A stretch of 64,000 bases of DNA. It comes from Dickeya zeae NCPPB 2538 (GTDB taxonomy: Bacteria > Pseudomonadota > Gammaproteobacteria > Enterobacterales > Enterobacteriaceae). The stretch lies in NCBI RefSeq assembly GCF_000406165.1, contig NZ_CM001977.1, positions 474,403 to 538,402 on the forward strand. Reading direction: 5' to 3'. Below the pieces are notes generated by a model that had not been told where the DNA came from, did not search any database, and saw only the letters and a list, made by a program, of their open reading frames with translations. Of this stretch, positions 7,978 through 16,052 are shown one piece after another. Position numbers and translations under genes: made by a program. The stretch's first letter is position 1. Each line of letters starts with the position of its first letter.

Positions 7978-8769
7978 TCAGCTTGCCACCATCACCGTGA
8001 CCCCCAGCGCCTCGAAGGCGTTGACGGCCTCCTGGCTGATGCCGGCATCGGTGATCAGGTAGTGGATGTTGCTCCAGTCACACGGCAGGGCAAACATCGA
8101 TACCTTGCCTATCTTGCTGGAGTCCGCCACCACATACACCGTCTTGGCGGAGCGGATCATCGCGCTTTTGACCTTGATGTCGGTTTCGCTGGGAAAGCTC
8201 AGCCCCATACGCGGGGAGATGGCGGCGGTGGCGAGGAACAGTTTTTCGGCCAGCACGTTTTCGAAAAAGCTGGCGGCCTTTTCACCCGAAGTGGAGAGGG
8301 TAGGAAACTTGAAGGTGCCGCCGGTGAGCAGGATATTGATGCCGGGTTCGCCGCCCAGTTTGAGCGCGATATTGACCGCGGTGGTAATCACCGACAGCCG
8401 GTGAATATCCGTCATGTGTTCGACGATAGCGGTGGTGGTGGTACCGGAATCGAAAATCACCGTGTCGCCGTTTTCTATCTGCGTGGCAGCCAGCCGACCA
8501 ATGGCGTCTTTCTCTGCCAGATTGATCTGTCGTTCCAGCAGCAAGGCACCGGTATTCTGCTTGCCGGTCACCAGCGTGGCACCGCCGTAATAACGCTGAA
8601 CGTAACCCTCTTTTTGTAATTCGCGCAGATCGGTGCGGATCGTGGCTTCGGTCAGCCCGAAGGTTTCGGTCAACATTTTCACGGTGACGGTGCCGTCTTC
8701 GCGCACCATCTCCAGAATTTTCTCCCTGCGTTGCTGCATATCCGCCAGTTGTTCACTTTTGCTTTTCAA
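7978..8769 (-). CDS. DeoR/GlpR-family transcriptional repressor of the adjacent sugar operon
   Basis: 263 residues. The N-terminal DeoR helix-turn-helix is clear (RREKILEMVREDGTVTVKML, then TEATIRTDLRELQKEGYVQR, YYGGATLV). The C-terminal DeoRC sensor has DSGTTTTAIVEHM, LTGGTF and the VVADSSKIGK motif that binds phosphorylated sugars. It is divergent from the transketolase-dehydrogenase-ABC operon, so it most likely represses that operon until a sugar-phosphate intermediate binds. A 14-bp palindrome in the shared promoter is a candidate operator. Confidence 0.85.
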   Translation of the reverse strand: MKSKSEQLADMQQRREKILEMVREDGTVTVKMLTETFGLTEATIRTDLRELQKEGYVQRYYGGATLVTGKQNTGALLLERQINLAEKDAIGRLAATQIENGDTVIFDSGTTTTAIVEHMTDIHRLSVITTAVNIALKLGGEPGINILLTGGTFKFPTLSTSGEKAASFFENVLAEKLFLATAAISPRMGLSFPSETDIKVKSAMIRSAKTVYVVADSSKIGKVSMFALPCDWSNIHYLITDAGISQEAVNAFEALGVTVMVAS

Positions 8770-9040
8770 TCGAAACTCTCCTGTACCGAAACCGGTGACG
8801 ATGTTCCGCCGTCAACCCGCTAATTGATATCAAGTTTACCCTTCACCTGCGTTTAATGCGAGGTAAAGGCGGCGAAAAAGCATGGACATTTTCGCTGATC
8901 CCGCCATGCGATCCCCCGGTTCTTACGCTGTTTACGCCCACGGTTAGCGGATCGTTACCCTCTTTGGGTGGTTTTATTTTGATCTGCTTTTGTTTGATAT
9001 TTGATCTCGTCCACAGAATAGGCTAAATAGAGGGTGTATG

Positions 9041-9054
9041 TTTTCGATCGAAAA
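9041..9054. promoter_or_regulatory. 14-bp palindrome, candidate DeoR operator, in the divergent promoter
   Basis: TTTTCGATCGAAAA is a perfect palindrome 50 bases before the likely GTG start (9104) of the transketolase gene. T/A-flanked operators with TTTCG or TTTGA elements are common for DeoR-family regulators, and CTTTTGTTTGATATTTGATC at 8988-9007 shows similar repeated elements. The whole intergenic stretch 8770-9103 holds no gene; it should contain both promoters. Confidence 0.45.
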
Positions 9055-9103
9055 TCAATTGAAAGTGATCGGGAGCGATTTGTCAGCGATCAGGAGGTAT
9101 AGG

Positions 9104-9907
9104 GTGGACGTACAGACAATCAGACAGACAGCGCGACAAGCCCGGCGCTATGTGTTGCAGATGAATCATCGGGCGGGCAAAGGGCACACCGGCGCGGACC
9201 TGTCGGAGGTAGATATTATCTGCACCCTGTTTATGGCGGTGATGGATCGTTCGCAGGCGCGGCCGAATCAGGATCGTTTCATTTTGTCGAAAGGCCACGG
9301 TGCAGGCGGGCTGTATTGCAGTGCCGCAGCGATGGGGCTGATTGACCCGGCGACACTGGATCAGTTTATGGGCGACGACACGCTGCTGGCCGGTCATCCG
9401 ATTCATCAGAAACTGCCGGATCTGGTGGAGATTAACTCCGGGGCGTTGGGGCATGGGTTGTCGATCGGTGCCGGGCTGGCGCTGGGTAACAAACTGGCAA
9501 ACCGTGCGCATCGTCGTGTCTTTGTGCTGATGGGTGACGGTGAATTGGCGGAAGGTTCCAACTGGGAAGCGGCGATGGCCGCCAGCAAATTCCGGCTGGA
9601 TAACCTGGTCGCCATTGTCGATCGAAACCGTCTGCAACTGGCGGGCAAAACCGAAGACATCATGCCGCTGGAGCCGCTGGCGGATAAATGGCGCGCCTTT
9701 GGTTTTGAGGTCATCGAGTGCGACGGCCATGACCCGGCGGCCATCATCGACGCGGTAAATGCGCCAACCGTTGGCAAGCCGCGGGTGATCCTCGCCAATA
9801 CCGAAAAAGGGCACGGCATTTCGTTTATGGCCAACGTACCGGCCTGGCACCACGCGGTGCCGAATGATCAACAGCTGGCGCAGGGGCTGGCGGAGCTGGA
9901 GGAGTGA
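9104..9907 (+). CDS. Transketolase, N-terminal (TPP diphosphate-binding) subunit
   Basis: 267 residues from GTG 9104, chosen because a full AGGAGG lies at 9092-9097 and the protein then begins VDVQTIRQTARQARR like other split transketolase N-subunits; ATG 9038 lies in the operator region. Visible features: HRAGKGHTGADLS near the N-terminus, the SKGHGAGG loop, HPIH, GALGHGLSIGAG, and the TPP-binding pair MGDGELAEGSNWEAA ... VDRNRLQ. It transfers a two-carbon ketol unit together with the next gene. The closest described use of split enzymes in such operons is D-apulose-4-phosphate cleavage (AptA/AptB); that assignment is inference. Confidence 0.85.
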   Translation: MDVQTIRQTARQARRYVLQMNHRAGKGHTGADLSEVDIICTLFMAVMDRSQARPNQDRFILSKGHGAGGLYCSAAAMGLIDPATLDQFMGDDTLLAGHPIHQKLPDLVEINSGALGHGLSIGAGLALGNKLANRAHRRVFVLMGDGELAEGSNWEAAMAASKFRLDNLVAIVDRNRLQLAGKTEDIMPLEPLADKWRAFGFEVIECDGHDPAAIIDAVNAPTVGKPRVILANTEKGHGISFMANVPAWHHAVPNDQQLAQGLAELEE

Positions 9908-10830
9908 TGATGCAAGACTTACGTGATGCCGTAATCGCCACGCTGCTCGAAGAGCAAAACGCAGGCGCTAATCTGTGCGTTGTGGTGGCGGATTCCACCT
10001 CCACGTCGAAAATCGCACCGTTCGAGAAAGCCTTCCCTGAACGGGTGGTGAACGTCGGGATTGCCGAGCAAAACATGGTCGGGATGGCGACCGGTCTGTC
10101 GCTGAGCGGCCCGACGGTCTTTACCGCTAATGCGGCACCGTTCCTGCTGGCACGTTCTAACGAACAGGTGAAGAACGATATCTGTTATACCGACGCTAAC
10201 GTCAAAATGCTGGGGCTGAACGCCGGGTTCGCCTACGGCCCGCTGGGGGCGACCCACCACTGTATGAACGATATCGCGATTGCCCGTTCGTTCGGCAATT
10301 TGCAGATTTTCGCCCCGGCGGATGCGGTGCAGGCCAGCGCGGTCGCGCGTTATGCCATTCATCATCGTGGGCCGGTGTATATCCGCATGGACAGCGACAA
10401 AGTGCCGGTGCTGCATGAGCCTGGCTGGTCGCTGACGCCGGGCAAACCGGAAGTGGTGCAGCAAGGGAGTGATGTGGTGGTGTTTTGCCTTGGCACCCTT
10501 GTCCATGAAGCGCTGGCCGCCGCAACGGATGCCACCATCGTATCCTTACCTTCATTGTGGCCTTTGGATGAAATATCACTGTTGGAAATTATTAGTGAGC
10601 ACCGGTATGTGATCTCGATGGAAGAACACGTACTCAGTGGTGGCCTTGGCAGCATCATTGGTGAATTGTTGCATAAACACCACGCGCGGCAGCGCTTCAC
10701 CGCACTGGGTGTCCCACCTTATGAATTTACTCATAGCAGCAGCCGCAGCGCATTGCGTCGTCAGTTCCATATCGACGCCGCCGGACTGCGCTTAACCCTG
10801 GAACAGCTTGCGTTACGCACCATTGCCTGA
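9907..10830 (+). CDS. Transketolase, C-terminal (pyrimidine-binding) subunit
   Basis: 307 residues from ATG 9907, whose first base overlaps the upstream TGA; GTG 9904 and ATG 9910 are alternatives. ADSTSTSKIAPFEKAFPERV, NVGIAEQNMVGMATGLSLSG (the catalytic Glu for TPP pyrimidine) and the transketolase C-terminal domain starting near residue 185 are visible. It pairs with the preceding subunit to give one complete transketolase of about 575 residues in two chains. Its tight coupling in a sugar operon argues for a dedicated substrate and not the general pentose phosphate pathway. Confidence 0.85.
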   Translation: MMQDLRDAVIATLLEEQNAGANLCVVVADSTSTSKIAPFEKAFPERVVNVGIAEQNMVGMATGLSLSGPTVFTANAAPFLLARSNEQVKNDICYTDANVKMLGLNAGFAYGPLGATHHCMNDIAIARSFGNLQIFAPADAVQASAVARYAIHHRGPVYIRMDSDKVPVLHEPGWSLTPGKPEVVQQGSDVVVFCLGTLVHEALAAATDATIVSLPSLWPLDEISLLEIISEHRYVISMEEHVLSGGLGSIIGELLHKHHARQRFTALGVPPYEFTHSSSRSALRRQFHIDAAGLRLTLEQLALRTIA

Positions 10831-10843
10831 GGAGAACAACCTG

Positions 10844-11647
10844 ATGAGTCATGACAACGAGTATGACGTGAATTTGCGTTATGGCGTGGATACCGGGCTC
10901 AGCCTGAACGACAAGGTGGCGGTGGTCACCGGTGGGCTGGGCGGTATCGCCATGGCGAGCAACGAAATGTTGCTGGAAAAAGGCGCGCGTCTGGCGCTGC
11001 TGTATCCCGCGTTTGAGCGTGACAAAGCGGCGCAGGCTGCCGAACAGTTTGACCCGACGCGAGTGTTGCTGGTCGAGTGCGACGTCACCGCGCCCGCCGA
11101 CGTGGAAAACGCCTTTGCCACCGTCGCGGCGCACTACGGCCAGATAGACATCCTGGTCAACTGCGCGGGCTACGTGATGCTGCAACCAGTGCTGGAAACC
11201 GATTTCGACGAATGGCAAAAGCAGATTGCTGTCAACCTGACTGGCCCGTTCCTGTGCTCGCAGACGGCGGCGCGTCACATGGTGGCCGCTGGTCGCGGCG
11301 GCAAGATTATCAATATTGCCTCGCAAGCGGCGTCTATCGCTATCGATAACCATGTCGCCTACACCTCTGCCAAGGCGGGGTTGCTGGGCATGACCAAAGT
11401 GATGGCGAAAGAGCTGGCACCGCACCACATCAACGTCAACACACTGTCGCCGACGGTGGTGCTGACGCCGATGGGCGAGAAAGCGTGGCGCGGTGAGAAA
11501 GGCGAAGCGATGAAAAAGCTGATCCCACTCGGGCGTTTTGCCTACACCGATGAAATTGCCGCTGCGGTGCTGTTTTTCGCCAGTAACGGCAGCGACATGA
11601 TCACCGGCGCTGATTTGATGATCGACGGCGGATTCACCATCTGGTGA
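10844..11647 (+). CDS. Short-chain dehydrogenase/reductase (sugar or polyol dehydrogenase)
   Basis: 267 residues from ATG 10844, preceded by GAGGAG. Classical SDR: the cofactor loop VVTGGLGGIAMA, NCAG, catalytic Ser in NIASQAAS, the YxxxK motif YTSAKAG, and the C-terminal GADLMIDGGFTIW. The long N-terminal leader before the Rossmann fold resembles polyol dehydrogenases of the threitol/xylitol type. It overlaps nothing but follows the transketolase subunit by only 13 bases, so it belongs to the same transcript. Substrate not determinable from sequence. Confidence 0.8.
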   Translation: MSHDNEYDVNLRYGVDTGLSLNDKVAVVTGGLGGIAMASNEMLLEKGARLALLYPAFERDKAAQAAEQFDPTRVLLVECDVTAPADVENAFATVAAHYGQIDILVNCAGYVMLQPVLETDFDEWQKQIAVNLTGPFLCSQTAARHMVAAGRGGKIINIASQAASIAIDNHVAYTSAKAGLLGMTKVMAKELAPHHINVNTLSPTVVLTPMGEKAWRGEKGEAMKKLIPLGRFAYTDEIAAAVLFFASNGSDMITGADLMIDGGFTIW

Positions 11648-11664
11648 TGGCCGGGACACACTAC

Positions 11665-11706
11665 CAATAGATTTAAAACAATAGATTCAAAAAAATAGAT
11701 TTAAAA
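11665..11706 (+). repeat. 14-bp tandem repeat, three copies
   Basis: Three adjacent 14-base units: CAATAGATTTAAAA (11665-11678), CAATAGATTCAAAA (11679-11692) and AAATAGATTTAAAA (11693-11706), followed by a degenerate fourth (ACAATTGATT). They fill most of the 119-base gap between the dehydrogenase and the binding-protein gene. The A+T-rich run may be a regulator-binding array, an upstream promoter element or an mRNA feature; sequence alone does not tell. Confidence 0.7.
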
Positions 11707-11766
11707 ACAATTGATTACGCTGTTTCGCTGTACCCCGACAATAACGAAAGATAGAGAGATATCATC

Positions 11767-12702
11767 ATGAAATTGCGTTCAATGCTGTTAACTGCTGCCA
11801 TCACCAGTGCCTTATCGCTGACCGCCCACGCGGCGGAAAAAGGCACCATCATGATTCTGGTCAATTCACTGGATAACCCCTATTACGCGTCGGAGGCGAA
11901 AGGGGCGGACAAGAAAGCACAGGAGCTGGGGTATAAAACCACGGTGCTTTCCCACGGTGAAGACGTGAAGAAACAAAGCGAGCTTATCGACGCGGCCATC
12001 GGCAAGAAAGTACAGGGTATCGTGCTGGATAACGCTGATTCCACCGCCAGCGTTGCGGCGATCAAAAAAGCGAAGGACGCCGGTATTCCGGTGGTGCTGA
12101 TCAACCGCGAAATCCCAGTGGATGACGTGGCGCTGGAACAGATTACCCACAATAACTTCCAGGCGGGTTCCGATGTCGCCAACGTGTTCGTCGAAAAGAT
12201 GGGCGAGAAAGGCAAGTACGCCGAGCTGACCTGTAGCCTGGCGGATAACAACTGTGTGACCCGTTCCAAATCCTTCCATCAGGTGTTGGATCAGTACCCC
12301 GGCATGGTGAGCGTTGCCCGTCAGGATGCCAAAGGTACGTTGATCGACGGCAAACGTATCATGGACAGCATCTTGCAGGCGCACCCGGACGTGAAAGGGG
12401 TGATCTGCGGCAATGGCCCGGTGGCGCTGGGAGCGATTGCCGCGCTGAAAGCCGCCGGTCGTAATGATGTGGTGGTGGTCGGCATCGACGGCAGTAACGA
12501 TGAGCGCGACGCCGTGAAAGAGGGCTCGCTGAAGGCCACCGTGATGTTACAGGCCCAGGCTATCGCCGCGCAGGGCGTGACCGACCTCGACAACTATCTC
12601 CAGAAGGGCGTGAAACCCGCCAAACAGCGCGTCATGTTCCGCGGCATCCTGATCCAACAGGGTAACGCGAGCAAGGTGCAAGACTTCAACTTCAAATCCT
12701 GA
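11767..12702 (+). CDS. Periplasmic sugar-binding protein, ribose/RbsB type
   Basis: 311 residues with a signal peptide (MKLRSMLLTAAITSALSLTA, cleavage near AHAAEK). The mature part is a type I periplasmic binding protein: MILVNSLDNPYYASEAKGA at the start, GIVLDNADSTASVAAI, NREI, GKYAELTC, VVVGIDGSNDERDAV and MLQAQ. It binds a sugar or polyol in the periplasm and delivers it to the ABC importer encoded by the next genes. An internal unusual segment CSLADNNCVTRSK carries two Cys that could form a disulphide. Confidence 0.88.
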   Translation: MKLRSMLLTAAITSALSLTAHAAEKGTIMILVNSLDNPYYASEAKGADKKAQELGYKTTVLSHGEDVKKQSELIDAAIGKKVQGIVLDNADSTASVAAIKKAKDAGIPVVLINREIPVDDVALEQITHNNFQAGSDVANVFVEKMGEKGKYAELTCSLADNNCVTRSKSFHQVLDQYPGMVSVARQDAKGTLIDGKRIMDSILQAHPDVKGVICGNGPVALGAIAALKAAGRNDVVVVGIDGSNDERDAVKEGSLKATVMLQAQAIAAQGVTDLDNYLQKGVKPAKQRVMFRGILIQQGNASKVQDFNFKS

Positions 12703-12714
12703 GTCCATGCTGTC

Positions 12715-12732
12715 GCGCCCCTGCGGGGGCGC
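12715..12732 (+). terminator. Stem-loop after the binding-protein gene (partial terminator or mRNA stabiliser)
   Basis: GCGCCCC / GGGGCGC, a perfect 7-bp GC stem with loop TGCG, 13 bases after the binding-protein stop and just before the AGAAGGAGAAG ribosome site of the next gene. There is no T run. Such hairpins after binding-protein genes commonly raise their expression over the downstream permease genes. Confidence 0.5.
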
Positions 12733-12746
12733 AGAAGGAGAAGAGT

Positions 12747-13370
12747 ATGTCCAGACAAGTCTGGCTGGCGCTGGCCATTCTTGGGTTGGGCGGATGCCGC
12801 ATCGTGTCGCAGCAGGAACTGGCTGACCTGCGTCATCCCCCTAATCCTCATATGGCGAATATCGGGCAAACCTGGCAACAGAAGCTGGTGCCGCAACTGG
12901 TTAAAGAAGCACGTCCGCTTGCCGCCCTGATGAAAGACCTGCAAAGCAGCAACGATATGGATGCTGCCTGTAAGCAGTTTGGTTACCGTGCGCAGGATGA
13001 AAACGCCTGTGTGTTCACGGTGCGTATCACCGGCACGGTGGAACAACTCGATACCGCTTCACGCAGCGGCAAAATGCTGATTAAAGACGCCGACGGCCAG
13101 AGCATTCCGGTGCAACTGGGGCCGACGTTGCGCGGTACTGACCTGCGCGACAGCTATAAAGGCGCGAGTTATCAGGACTTTAACGACCAGGTGTTGTACG
13201 GCGATTTTGGCCGCGCCATCAATCAGCAGGCCCTGACGATGATTCAGGCGGCGCACCCGAAAGTGGGCGACCTGCTCGATGTCGTGGGGGTGTTCAGTAG
13301 CTGGGACATCCCGCAGGCGGTGCCGGATATCACACCGGCGCAGATAACGCGTGACGGTAAGGGGGGATGA
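12747..13370 (+). CDS. DUF2291-family lipoprotein of the sugar importer operon
   Basis: 207 residues. The N-terminus MSRQVWLALAILGLGGCRIV is a lipoprotein signal with a plausible lipobox ending at Cys17. The body (IGQTWQQKLVPQL, YGRDL-like RGTDLRDSYKGASYQDF, then VGDLLDVVGVFSSWDIP) matches DUF2291 proteins, which recur beside ribose-type ABC importers. Function unknown; it may help binding-protein docking or ligand handling in the periplasm. It overlaps the ATPase gene start by four bases. Confidence 0.75.
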   Translation: MSRQVWLALAILGLGGCRIVSQQELADLRHPPNPHMANIGQTWQQKLVPQLVKEARPLAALMKDLQSSNDMDAACKQFGYRAQDENACVFTVRITGTVEQLDTASRSGKMLIKDADGQSIPVQLGPTLRGTDLRDSYKGASYQDFNDQVLYGDFGRAINQQALTMIQAAHPKVGDLLDVVGVFSSWDIPQAVPDITPAQITRDGKGG

Positions 13371-14968
13371 TGGCCGATATGAGCATGCCGATGAGAGCGG
13401 TGATGATGCCGGTAACCCCGGTGGTCACCACGGCATCGCCGACGACGCAGGCTGAGACCGCGCCGGAGGTGATTATCGAAACCCGCGACCTGTCACGCGT
13501 TTATCCGGGGGTGACCGCGCTCGATCAGGTCAACTACCGGGTGTATCGCAATAAGGTCAACGTGCTGATCGGTGAGAACGGCGCGGGTAAATCCACCATG
13601 ATGAAGATGCTGGCCGGGGTGGAAACGCCGTCCTCTGGGCAGATTCTGCTGGATGGCAAACCGGTGACGCTGGGTTCGACCCAGCAGGCGGAACAACAGG
13701 GTATCAGCATCATTTTTCAGGAGCTGAACCTGTTCCCCAACATGAACGTGATGGACAACATTTTCATCGCCAATGAGTTTTTCCAGCGCGGCGTCATCAA
13801 CGAAAAATTCCAGTACGCGCTGGCGAAAACCTTGCTGGAGCGGCTGGAGCTGGATATCGACCCCTACACCCCGCTGGGCGAGCTGGGCATCGGCCATCAG
13901 CAACTGGTGGAGATCGCCCGTGCGTTATCCAAAGACACCCGGGTGCTGATTATGGATGAGCCGACCTCGGCGCTGAGCCAGTCGGAGGTGAAGGTGCTGT
14001 TTGGGGTGATAGAGCAGCTCAAGCGGCGCGGCGTTACCATCATTTACATCTCCCACCGGCTGGAAGAGCTGATGGAGATTGGCGACCACATCACCATTTT
14101 CCGCGACGGCCGTTTCATCTGCGAGCGTGAAGTGCGCCACGCCAGCGTACCCTGGATCATCGAACAGATGGTCGGCGACAAGAAAAAGCATTTTGACTAC
14201 CAGCCTGCGCCGCAGGGCGACATCGTGCTAACGGTGAGCGGGCTGACGGCGCTGCACCAAAGCGGCGGTTATCGCCTGAACGACGTCTCTTTTAGCCTGC
14301 GCAAAGGGGAAGTGGTGGGGATTTACGGCCTGCTGGGTGCCGGGCGTACCGAGCTGTTCAAAGGGCTGATTGGCCTGATGCCGTGCCAGCAGGGCCGCGT
14401 GCAACTGAACGACGACTGCCTCGACGGGCTGGGATTTCGCCAGCGGCTGGAAAAAGGCATCGCGCTGGTACCGGAAGACCGGCAGGGCGAAGGCATGGTG
14501 CAGTTGATGTCTATTCGCGCCAACATGACCCTGTCGTCGTTTAGCCTGCGCGGCTTCTGGCGCGCCTGGACGTGGCTGCGTGAACCGGATGAGGCCCGCC
14601 AGGTGGATGAGATGGTGCGCCAGCTGGCTATCAAAGTCAGCGACGACGAACTGCCGATCACTTCGCTATCCGGCGGCAACCAGCAGAAGGTGGTGCTGGG
14701 CAAGGCGCTGATGACCCGGCCGCAGGTGGTACTGCTCGACGAGCCAACCCGCGGTATCGATGTGGGAGCCAAAACCGATGTCTACCACCTGATCGGGCGT
14801 ATGGCGCAGCAGGGATTATCGGTGATGTTTTCGTCGTCCGAACTGGACGAAGTGATGGCGCTGGCGGACCGCATTCTGGTGATGGCTGACGGCCGCATCA
14901 CCGCCGATCTGCCGCGCAGTCAGGTCACCCGCGAAATCCTCATCAGCGCTTCCACCCCTCACGACTAA
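13367..14968 (+). CDS. Sugar ABC importer ATPase (two fused domains, RbsA type)
   Basis: 533 residues with two ABC domains. First: Walker A GENGAGKSTMMK, then IGHQQLVEIARAL (signature variant) and Walker B VLIMDEPTSAL. Second: degenerate Walker A GLLGAGRTE, LSGGNQQKVVLGKAL signature and VVLLDEPTRGIDVG. This asymmetric pattern is that of RbsA/XylG/MglA. A Met/Pro/Thr-rich leader of about 38 residues precedes the first domain, so an internal start is possible. It energises uptake of the operon's sugar. Confidence 0.9.
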   Translation: MMADMSMPMRAVMMPVTPVVTTASPTTQAETAPEVIIETRDLSRVYPGVTALDQVNYRVYRNKVNVLIGENGAGKSTMMKMLAGVETPSSGQILLDGKPVTLGSTQQAEQQGISIIFQELNLFPNMNVMDNIFIANEFFQRGVINEKFQYALAKTLLERLELDIDPYTPLGELGIGHQQLVEIARALSKDTRVLIMDEPTSALSQSEVKVLFGVIEQLKRRGVTIIYISHRLEELMEIGDHITIFRDGRFICEREVRHASVPWIIEQMVGDKKKHFDYQPAPQGDIVLTVSGLTALHQSGGYRLNDVSFSLRKGEVVGIYGLLGAGRTELFKGLIGLMPCQQGRVQLNDDCLDGLGFRQRLEKGIALVPEDRQGEGMVQLMSIRANMTLSSFSLRGFWRAWTWLREPDEARQVDEMVRQLAIKVSDDELPITSLSGGNQQKVVLGKALMTRPQVVLLDEPTRGIDVGAKTDVYHLIGRMAQQGLSVMFSSSELDEVMALADRILVMADGRITADLPRSQVTREILISASTPHD

Positions 14969-14984
14969 CCGGCCGGAGTTCATC

Positions 14985-16052
14985 ATGAGTCAAAAATACA
15001 CGTTGTATATGTACCTGCTGAAGGCCCGTACCTTCATCGCTTTGCTGATCGTGATTGCCTTCTTCAGCCTGATGGTGCCGAATTTTCTCACCCCATCCAA
15101 CCTGCTGATCATGACCCAACATGTGGCGATCACCGGGCTGCTGGCTATCGGCATGACGCTGGTGATACTCACCGGGGGTATCGATCTTTCCGTCGGTGCG
15201 GTCGCCGGTATCTGTGGCATGGTGGCCGGTGCGCTGCTCACTAACGGTATTCCACTGTGGGGCGGCAATATCCTGTTTCTCAATGTGCCGGAGGTGATCC
15301 TGGTCGTCTCGGTGCTAGGGATGCTGATTGGGCTGGTCAACGGCGTGGTGATCACCCGGCTGGTGGTGGCACCGTTTATCTGTACGCTGGGCATGATGTA
15401 TGTCGCCCGTGGTGCCGCGCTGCTGTTCAATGACGGCAGCACCTACGCCAATCTCAACGGCATGCCTGAACTGGGCAACACCGGTTTTGCTTTCCTGGGT
15501 TCCGGCACGCTGCTCGGTATTTTTCTGCCGATCTGGCTGATGCTGGCGTTTTTGCTGCTCGGCCTGTATCTGACGCGTAAAACCCCGCTGGGCCGCTATA
15601 TCTATGCCATCGGCGGCAATGAGTCCGCCGCCCGTCTCGCCGGAGTGCCGATCGTCAACGTCAAAATCTTCGTCTACGCCTTTTCCGGCCTGTGTGCCGC
15701 GCTGGTGGGGCTGGTGGTGGCCTCGCAACTGCAAACCGCCCACCCGATGACCGGCAATATGTTCGAGATGGACGCCATCGGTGCCACCGTGCTGGGCGGC
15801 ACTGCGCTGGCGGGCGGACGCGGGCGGGTTTCCGGTTCGATCATCGGTGCATTTGTGATCGTGTTTCTGGCCGATGGCATGGTGATGATGGGTGTCAGCG
15901 ACTTCTGGCAAATGGTGATCAAGGGGCTGGTGATCGTCACCGCCGTGGTGATCGACCAGTTCCAGCAACGGCTGCAAAATAAGGTGGTCATGATGCGTCG
16001 CCATGAAAAAAAGCAGTCAGTTAACCCGTTGTCGGAGGTGAGCCATGTCTAG
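14985..16052 (+). CDS. Sugar ABC importer permease (RbsC type)
   Basis: 355 residues, mostly hydrophobic with about nine membrane segments. IGMTLVILTGGIDLSVGAVAG and TRKTPLGRYIYAIGGNESAARLAGV are the family signatures, the latter being the ATPase-contacting loop. The short insertion around GNILFLNVPEV is typical of carbohydrate permeases of this group. Its end overlaps the kinase gene by eight bases. Confidence 0.9.
   Translation: MSQKYTLYMYLLKARTFIALLIVIAFFSLMVPNFLTPSNLLIMTQHVAITGLLAIGMTLVILTGGIDLSVGAVAGICGMVAGALLTNGIPLWGGNILFLNVPEVILVVSVLGMLIGLVNGVVITRLVVAPFICTLGMMYVARGAALLFNDGSTYANLNGMPELGNTGFAFLGSGTLLGIFLPIWLMLAFLLLGLYLTRKTPLGRYIYAIGGNESAARLAGVPIVNVKIFVYAFSGLCAALVGLVVASQLQTAHPMTGNMFEMDAIGATVLGGTALAGGRGRVSGSIIGAFVIVFLADGMVMMGVSDFWQMVIKGLVIVTAVVIDQFQQRLQNKVVMMRRHEKKQSVNPLSEVSHV

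Noticed and set aside
7936..8619. 227-codon plus-strand frame opposite the DeoR gene
   Set aside because: Shadow of the DeoR gene; Gly/His-rich artefact.
9038..9103. ATG 9038 as start of the transketolase subunit
   Set aside because: The extra residues do not match the family, the ATG lies next to the palindromic operator, and GTG 9104 has a full AGGAGG.
10727..11659. 310-codon minus-strand frame opposite the first SDR gene
   Set aside because: The plus-strand SDR has all catalytic motifs; the antisense frame is His/Gln/Arg-rich without a recognisable domain.
11665..11706. CRISPR array
   Set aside because: The 14-bp units are directly adjacent with no spacers and there are no cas genes; it is a plain tandem repeat.
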